Shown in pieces: positions 31,301 to 37,746 of a DNA stretch of 37,746 nucleotides. Origin of the DNA: Rhizophlyctis rosea. Taxonomy: Eukaryota > Chytridiomycota > Chytridiomycetes > Rhizophlyctidales > Rhizophlyctidaceae. A program made the translations under genes and the position numbers. The stretch covers positions 1 through 37,746 of the forward strand of contig JADGJC010000364.1 in assembly GCA_027596075.1 (NCBI GenBank), given 5' to 3'. How positions within the stretch are numbered: the stretch's first letter is position 1; each line of letters opens with the position of its first letter. The notes beneath the pieces were generated by a model. It was not told where the DNA came from. It worked only from the letters and a program-made list of their open reading frames with translations, and made no database searches.

Positions 31301-33702
31301 AGCATTGCAAGTGGCAAACGATTTGTACACTAGTAATTAAAACACATACGGCCCAGGAGATGTACGAGTGTCCATTTATGTTGTTCCCATCACCGGTGCT
31401 CAACGTGCTAATACCGCCCATTCCTCTTTGCATGCAACTCGGCAGTTCAAATCCAACGCGTATGATATTGTGCATGCCGCCAACGGGTGCAAAAAGAATC
31501 GAGACTGTCTACATGATTCGGTACTGCCGTCGAAGTGAGATCTGTCCATACCCGAATAGCAAAGTCAAAGTCAGTCCATTTTGACGACGGACGTTAACAG
31601 ATTCAAACTTCGCTCATGTATTCATCCGAAAACTTCCACAAAGAGGGAACGGCTCCCACGAACTAAAGCTCAAACTTTGATTCAGTGTTCGTCCTGAGTG
31701 TAGATAGCTAGCCGCACCATCAATTACCCCTACCTACCACCTTCCACTGATGATTGCGTGAAGCAGCTGCCACGATTACTTTTCCGTGAGCAAGATGCTC
31801 GGCATCGTATTGTGAGATGTATAACGGAGTCATTGCCAATCGTCTTTGCGGCCTCCCCGGATATCAATTTGGGTGCCGTACATATGAAACGATTTTGAGG
31901 AAAAGCAAACCGCCTCAATGTGGACTAGTATGTTGTGACCTTTGGTCTGACCCAGATTATCGCGATTCTCACCCCAATTTCGAATTTGTGCATAAACTCC
32001 ACGCCATCTGTCATCATTTCGGAGATAAAGACGTGCTCAAACAGCAAAGAAAACGCAGTCAGCAAGCCCAGACAACTGCGGCGAGGTAAGCCCAGACATA
32101 GACTTATTACTTCGAATCTGAGCTCGACTGCCTTCTCATTGACGAGCGCTGCACTACATGGTCCAGATGAGGTGCAGTTGAACATCGGCTGTGCTTTGAT
32201 AACTTACCGAGCTGCTGCAGTCCGCGTATCCCTCGACAGTATCGTATACCGAATCTCAGGGCAGAAGTGACAGATTCATCAACCGGTGCAGTAATATCGC
32301 AATGCGACCACTAGCCGCTGGTACCGTACTCTCTTGGTAATCACATGGCTCTCATAATTTCATCAGGGGGAATCGTGTCCCTGAAAAGGATCAGAAGCCA
32401 CAAAAGAAAGACCATGTCAAAGCATGAGTGGTTGCCGGCCGAATCCGTTGCGGGAACGGAACTTGGAGACTGCAAACTGTTCAATGACGATTTGCGGGCA
32501 CCTATTTTGTGAGCTCACCACCACAGAAGGAAAGACTATATCATGTGAGCTGAAGTTGGAGAGGAGTATGTGATGCTTTTTTACAGTAATCCATACAAAG
32601 AAGAATCTGTGTCGCAACAAAGTCGACAACGTCTATTTGCATTTGAGCGAGACCAAATGGACGCTCTTGAAAAGAGGAGCGAACAACTGAACATTTTACG
32701 GAGAATGATTGGATGTGAAACTGCTGCATGTGACTTGTACTGCGTGAGATCTTGTGAAGTGCAAAGGATTTATCTTTCAATATCTCAATATGGCCGACGG
32801 CAAACTCGGCCCACATTGACAACGGTTGACTCGACTGTATTTGCAACTTCTTGACCTTCTTCACGTAGAAGTTTGCACTGGAACACGTCAGGTATGTGAT
32901 TCATGAAAGATGAAAACGAAGTGTGAAGAACCGCCCGCATTGTGATACAATCGAAGCACACCGGTGTAATCTATCAGCTGTTTGATCAAAGGTACCTTCT
33001 TATGGGCTTTAAGTAACCAAAGGTGGCTACAGTGCGGTAAACTAAATCCAGATGAACGTGTCAGGCGGCCTCTCGTGACTAAAGACTTGTGCATAAGTTT
33101 TGAAGCGCCTAGATGTGCCGATAACAGAAAAACAAAGAATGCTGATCAAGGGAGTCGCCAAATGTTAGATTTGGGTATCTGAAGCCTTCCGTGCCATCCC
33201 GTAGAACCACGAACACCTTAATGTGCGACATAATGCAACTCGTAATGCATGATTCATTATAAATGTTGAAGGAATGGCACAGTGTCAAAAAAGGGCAACG
33301 ACGTCCAGAATGCTGAACACATGGGTGGTGACCGTGTGTGTCGACCGCGACGCTTCTTACAGTTGGCATGAGTATGTATGGGCATGGACGGGGACTTCAC
33401 TTGCCCTTTTACTCAGCAGCCCAAATCCGCCAGCTGTTCACGGACAGGGTACACCTTCAATCCATCTATCATCGATCAAGATTGCAGAGGTTCCTCTCAC
33501 TTCAATTGTTTTGAGGTATTGATCCAGGATATCTCTCGGCTTCCTTCGCTTACATTTTTTCCGGCAGTTTCTATCACCATTTTCTCCACCGCATACAGGC
33601 CGTCAACAGTGGAATCACTGCCAACCACAAACCGGACTTAAATAATCCATATGTGCCAATTCCGCTTGTTTCTCGCTGATAATACTTCTGGGAACCGCCG
33701 GG
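28394..33702. other. 5.3 kb gene-poor region
   Basis: No confident gene. A perfect hairpin GCCTCAC-TCA-GTGAGGC lies at 28911-28927. The longest ORF (221 codons, minus, 30362-29697) has no recognised motif and faces a 151-codon ORF at 29414-29869 on the plus strand. Minus-strand stretches near 31475-31150 (YKSFATCNAQNASFATG..., ending NVLMPTDSVTVILF) and 32085-31970 (LGLLTAFSLLFEHVF...) read like decayed exons but I cannot identify them. No tRNA found. Confidence 0.45.
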
Positions 33703-33970
33703 AGATGGACCCAGCACTGGTCCAGCGGCTGCGCTGGTCCAGCACAGTTGGAGGGCGCTGGTTGACGGCGCTGGAGACCAGTCCTTCACCAGTGCTTCGG
33801 CACCGCTGGACCCCACCGCTGGATCGGTGGTGGAATCAGCGATGGCTCCAGCCGTTCCGCTGGACCCAACGCCCTCCAATGCTGTCCATGTCCAATGCTT
33901 CGCTGGATACCATTGGACCACCATTGGACCCAACGCTCATCCAATGCGCATCCAGCGCTCCTCCAATGCC
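33703..33970. repeat. GC-rich degenerate palindromic repeat (TCCAGCG/CGCTGGA, TCCAATG)
   Basis: Built from variants of CGCTGGACC, its reverse complement GGTCCAGCG, and TCCAATGC. At the 3' end the period is 11 bp: ACCATTGGACC twice from 33909, and TCC starts at 33940, 33951 and 33962. Upstream spacing is irregular. ORFs are open on both strands only because of the repeat. Confidence 0.75.
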
Positions 33971-34254
33971 TCCTACACATACGTAGATCTAACTACGTGT
34001 ACATGACTTATATCAAATGTCCATATTGTCCTCAAATGTCCAATTTACATAGTCCTTAATGTCCACTGTCAACCTCCGGTTCTTGTGCGACCCTGTACTA
34101 CATCAGGTTACATTGTACGACTTTGATCGAGCGTGTGGCGGAGAGCCCTGGTTGACAACATGGCCTGCTTTGAAGTTTATGCCGTTCGTTGGTCTATGAA
34201 ATTGCACGAGAACTGTGGTTAGCCCATTTGTTTACCAAGTGCCAAACGTCCACC
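33971..34254. other. Flank between GC-rich repeat and small ORF
   Basis: Nothing recognised apart from a small inverted repeat, ACGTAG...CTACGT, near 33979-33996. Confidence 0.4.
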
Positions 34255-34422
34255 ATGCCTCAGCAATGTCGCTTCAATAAGCCCGACGGAGAACGGTGCC
34301 AATACTCCCACGACCGACCGACAGTGTTAGCTAACCACGAGAAGAGATGCAGTTGGAATCTGCACGTCGGGATCAGCAATGACCGCGATCTCCACACTAA
34401 CGATGGTAGTGCAACTCACTAA
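34255..34422 (+). CDS. Possible small Cys/His (zinc-finger-like) protein
   Basis: 55-residue ORF starting at the ATG in CCACCATGCC, a favourable context. It reads MPQQCRFNKPDGERCQYSH..., then LANHEKRCSWN. The spacing C-x9-C-x3-H and H-x4-C resembles short zinc-binding modules seen in fungal proteins (often C-x(n)-C...RHxxxC). It may be a complete microprotein or one exon of a broken gene. I do not recognise the family, and the remainder (about 20 residues) is featureless. No function is assigned. Confidence 0.25.
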   Translation: MPQQCRFNKPDGERCQYSHDRPTVLANHEKRCSWNLHVGISNDRDLHTNDGSATH

Positions 34423-34529
34423 CAAAGATGAACGGTACACCCGACGAACGACTCGCAGATGACGGATGAAACGCACAGAGTGAAGAACAAACAAACTTTA
34501 CTAAACGGTACAAGCATCATGAATCTGGC

Positions 34530-35900
34530 ACAAGGTTATCAGGTTGCAACCTCGCAGAAGCAGTCAAGTCCCTGACACTCATCATGACTCAAGAGCCGTA
34601 GGATCAGAGTCACTTTGTCCAAGTGCGGAGATTGTCGAATCTTCCAAAACTGCATCAACCGTGTCAATGACTTTTGAACGTGATCTACCAAGTTGCCAGG
34701 TGCAGATGATGCAGCTCCACTATTAAGCACATTGCATACCGGAAACTGCCTTGAAGAAAGGACGAAAGGTTAGAAAAAAAGAATTGAAAAATTGAGTCGG
34801 GGGGTATAGGAAAATGAGGGCGGTGTGCGACCCGGCACCTTTCCTACTACGTTCCTCAAAACTCCAAGCTGTTGCGTAGGCGTCCATGGCATCCTTTTCA
34901 ACCAGAGTCATGATAGGATTGTTTGATCATTTGACTGCGTTGAATCGTAAGAAGAAACTCACATGTCCAAGAACTTCATGATCTTGTCGAAATGCTGAGA
35001 ATCATTTGGACGAATCTTTTGGGTATCGCTTGCCAGTTGCCGTCGTTGTGGTACGTGCCGGAATTTGCCAACCTTTGTTTTCCGGGGTTTAGTAATTTGA
35101 TCAGTTTTGACCTCTTGGGTGTTTCGGAATCTGCCCTGTGGCGACAAAGTGAGGTAGAAAAAGACATTTCATCCGGGCACGAGGTGGACAAAAACCTTGC
35201 TGTCATTGTGTCAGCAATGATAGCTACTATCAAGGCAGTGATGAATGAATGCATCTAAATGAGCTGCTATGAGCTGCTCAAATAGGCAGGGATGATTGGT
35301 GGCGGTATAACGGTTTGACGTAAAAACAAGGAGGTCAATTGGAGGAGCGCATCGTCGTTGTTGTTCATGGAAAGGACGCAAGTAATCACCTTGAGGTATA
35401 GGAAATCAGCAAACATTGCTGCTGAGCACTTTCGGAACTAAAGGCACTTGGCACTTGGCAGGCGAACCTTACAATTGTGCAAATGACGTTTCGTATGACT
35501 GCAACTTTGCGGGATGCACGAGTGAAGCCGACTGTAGCTACCTTCCGAACGTCAAAAAATTGCGATGCCAGGGAGTGAACAAATAGCGCAATTCCAATGC
35601 TGTTGCTCGGAAAATTCAGAGTCTCGACAATGAGGCCAATCACTTTTACTAGCAGTGGCGGGCTCCGACGGGTGCAAGGAAGTTGAGTGAATGCAGGAGA
35701 TACAAGACGGAAAATAGCATGACCCAAAACGCCTTGACTGAATGTCTAATTTGACTAGCCCAGGCACTTTCCCTTCGAGTTACAATGCACTCCACTCAAC
35801 TGTATGGATGAACATTTTTGCGAAATCGATGTTGATGCGGTATCCTACCTTCGACAAAGCATCTCCGCAACTCAGAATGCTGAAAAGGCGAGTGAATAAA
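34530..35900 (-). pseudogene. Second decayed IPT/TIG membrane-protein gene
   Basis: On the minus strand a 113-codon open stretch (35727-35386) aligns by eye with an IPT/TIG domain. A preceding strand ends HAIFRLVSP, then come AFTQLPCTRRSPPLLVKVIG, LNFPSNSIGIALFVHSLASQ and FACQVPSAFSSES. The diagnostic GTNFG has become GLIVETL and GTG/CxxP positions are altered. Upstream (35900-35740) reads GYRINIDFAKMFIHTVEW after a stop. Downstream come a hydrophobic segment (FITALIVAIIAD, about 35250) and polar stretches. These include QHFDKIMKFLD (about 34990), LVEKDAMDAYATAWSFEERSRK (about 34910-34840) and NLVDHVQKSLTRLMQFWKIR (34690 on), which ends CFCEVAT at 34539. Good intron-like sequence separates the last two, but the frames do not join. 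It may be a relic of a surface receptor with a cytoplasmic part; the identity of the tail is unknown. Confidence 0.4.
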
Positions 35901-37634
35901 AGGACTTCCCAACAAATTCAATGCTGCAACCGATAGTCTCGCCCGACAGTCAGTGGTGAAAGCCATGAGCTCAGCAGATATTTGTCATTCATGCTCCTGC
36001 ACAAAAAGGGTATGTTCGAGTTGGTCGTGTGAGGCGGCAGCCTGGGTGAGGTTCCTTTTCCTCCACACGTCCGCATAGTCCGCAGTCAACCGCACTCATC
36101 GCAAAGGGCGGAGGATCGAAACCTTTATAGATCCAAGATGGACCAACATCTGCGGCACCTTGTGAATCTCGGGCTCACAAGTGAGAAAGGAAAACTTGGC
36201 TCAACTGCCGAGTTATCAGTTCGATTGAGGACAGCATCTGCATTCTCCGTGATCGAGTCCACACTCCTGTCGATCTTGCCCGTGCATCCACACAGCAGGC
36301 TTACGCCAGCAAACAAACAGCGCTCAACCTTGCGCTTCATAGATAAGCTGTGCAGCGGCAGGCAATGTTTCTGTGACTGGAACAATTCAAGTACTTCAGG
36401 ATGTTTCACCAACCAAAATCAAGTTGCCCACCAAGGACCAAGGGAGATCCACACCCCATCCCATGTGGCATGTTGACGATGCTTTATCGGTAAGACGGGC
36501 TTTTTTTTTCTTTGTCCTTCTTCACTTCCGTCCGTTTTTACAGAATAACTACACACATCAATGTGTCCGAGTGCAACCAGGATTCGATGATGTCGTTTCG
36601 GTCCTGGCCCCAGTATCAAAGTAAGACTTTTGGACGAACATGGCATCAGCTGCCCCAAGGGAGTCATCGCCATTGGTGCGGGGTCATGGTGCGGCGGACC
36701 ATATTCATAAGGAGTATATATCAATCCCTGATTGGACGTGTTATGCAAGGTATATGTATGTCTTTACGTAGTAGGAAAAAATTTGTTTTTGGCGAACTTG
36801 CAGGTTTGTACAAGACCGGATGCTCAAGATGAAAGCGAGCATGAGGTGTGCTCAAATCAGAAGTGCTCATAGGGCACCTGCATGAGTTCACAACTCATTA
36901 TAGCAGAGCACAGCGGTAATTGCTGGGCGACGCACTAATGCATGCGCTTGCACAAACAACAGGGATGCGCAGAAAGGTACTTCCCACCAAGCTGTATCGG
37001 AAGTTGACGGACATTATCATCGAACTTGCTCAAGTCCACCGAGGAAATCTGTATCAACATTTCGCATACCAGTTATCTTCCAGATGTGGTTGCCACCAAT
37101 ACCAGTAGAAAAAAATCAAAAATCATTATTCAAATCTGCGCAGGTCAAGTGCAAAAGTTCATGACATTTGGCTTTCCCCTAGCCCTTCAACTGCTGGAAA
37201 TGCTTTGCTATGCGACTGGACATAAGTCGAAGCGCATTCAATCAACAGCCACATCATGGTCACGCTTTGAAAGTAAGAGGAAGGTGGGTCGAGTGGGTCC
37301 AGGTACGACACCTGGTGGTGGTATCAGCACACCGGATGTCCCGTCAAGTTCGCATAATGTGTGTATTCTGTTTACAGGTCCATAATACACCTTATCCTCA
37401 CACAACGTCAGCATGTCTCCCTTCTTCCAATCCTCCTTCAGAAGAGGTGTGTGAACGAAGCTCACGTGAGCTTGCATCACCATCAACACTTTCAGTCAGG
37501 CCGGGAGCGACATGACAATGGAGGAGGCGGTGAAAAAGTTTTGAAGACCAATGAAATGGACGGACTCCGCCTCGTGCAAGTCGCAGATCAAAGATAACTG
37601 CTGGCCAGCAACGCGGTGGCACATATTCCCGTGT
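35901..37634. other. Gene-poor region near the window end
   Basis: No confident gene. Open, possibly exonic stretches include 36138-36476 on the plus strand (MDQHLRHLVNLGLTSEKG..., downstream of TTTATAG) and 37489-37238 on the minus strand (VHTPLLKEDWKKGDMLTLCE...). Neither shows a known domain, and opposite strands are open too. Confidence 0.4.
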
Positions 37635-37746
37635 CAATTTCGGAGGAACGCGCGACCAATTTCCACCACTTTCCAGACCAATTTCAGAGATTCTTTCTAC
37701 CAATTTCCAAAAACACACTGACCAATTTCAGATAAATGCATCCACT
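37635..37746. repeat. 22-bp-period array of ACCAATTTC, continuing past the window
   Basis: CAATTTC starts at 37635, 37657, 37679, 37701 and 37723, exactly 22 bp apart. The four later copies read ACCAATTTC, preceded by G or T. The other 12-13 bp of each unit vary freely. The period is not a multiple of three, so it is not a coding repeat. Confidence 0.8.

Noticed and set aside
33574..33986. ORFs of 111 and 119 codons on opposite strands
   Set aside because: Openness on both strands results from the GC-rich palindromic repeat.
37635..37746. CRISPR array
   Set aside because: The conserved word is only 7-9 bp with a 22-bp period and the context is eukaryotic; it has neither CRISPR-length repeats nor cas genes.

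Overview
The window looks like nuclear DNA of a zoosporic fungus, most likely a chytrid. The reasons are: many short spliceosomal introns with GTRAGT donors and some visible CTAAT-type branch sites; standard stop codons; a DUF4360 secreted protein; a Crz1-like zinc-finger factor; an ankyrin-like repeat protein with a WW-containing unit; and relics of IPT/TIG-repeat membrane proteins. The phylum is an inference; no rRNA or other marker is present. A 10-base N gap lies at 14898-14907.

Layout. 0-4.1 kb: an ankyrin-like repeat gene (207-1514, +), then an apparently complete Tc1-type DD34E transposon (2552-4099) with terminal inverted repeats and a TA target duplication. 4.7-6.1 kb: a decayed IPT/TIG membrane-protein gene (-). 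6387-6697: a tRNA-Gly(GCC) gene split at the canonical intron position by about 240 nt, followed by duplicated Pol III terminator units. 7.6-9.0 kb: a five-exon Lys/Arg/Ser-rich nuclear protein resembling FAM133 (+). 9.0-12.7 kb: gene-poor, with a 28-bp inverted repeat. 12.8-15.8 kb: 6-phosphofructo-2-kinase/fructose-2,6-bisphosphatase (+), crossing the gap. 16.5-17.8 kb: a short-chain dehydrogenase with five exons and a frameshift near its N-terminus (+). 18.6-19.5 kb: the DUF4360 secreted protein (+). 19.5-23.8 kb: no gene recognised. 23.8-25.1 kb: a membrane-anchored SAM methyltransferase (-). 26.2-28.4 kb: a Crz1-like three-finger transcription factor (-). 28.4-37.7 kb: gene-poor, with a second IPT/TIG relic (34.5-35.9 kb), a palindromic GC-rich repeat (33.7 kb), a small cysteine/histidine ORF, and at the far end a 22-bp-period array running out of the window.

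The intact genes are unrelated housekeeping or regulatory loci and do not form a pathway or cluster. PFK-2/FBPase-2 sets the fructose-2,6-bisphosphate level and so glycolytic flux, the Crz1-like factor is a candidate calcium-responsive regulator, and the secreted protein and methyltransferase belong to the secretory route. The most unusual element is the tRNA-Gly gene. Its halves form perfect acceptor, anticodon and T stems, yet are separated by an insert several times longer than normal nuclear tRNA introns.
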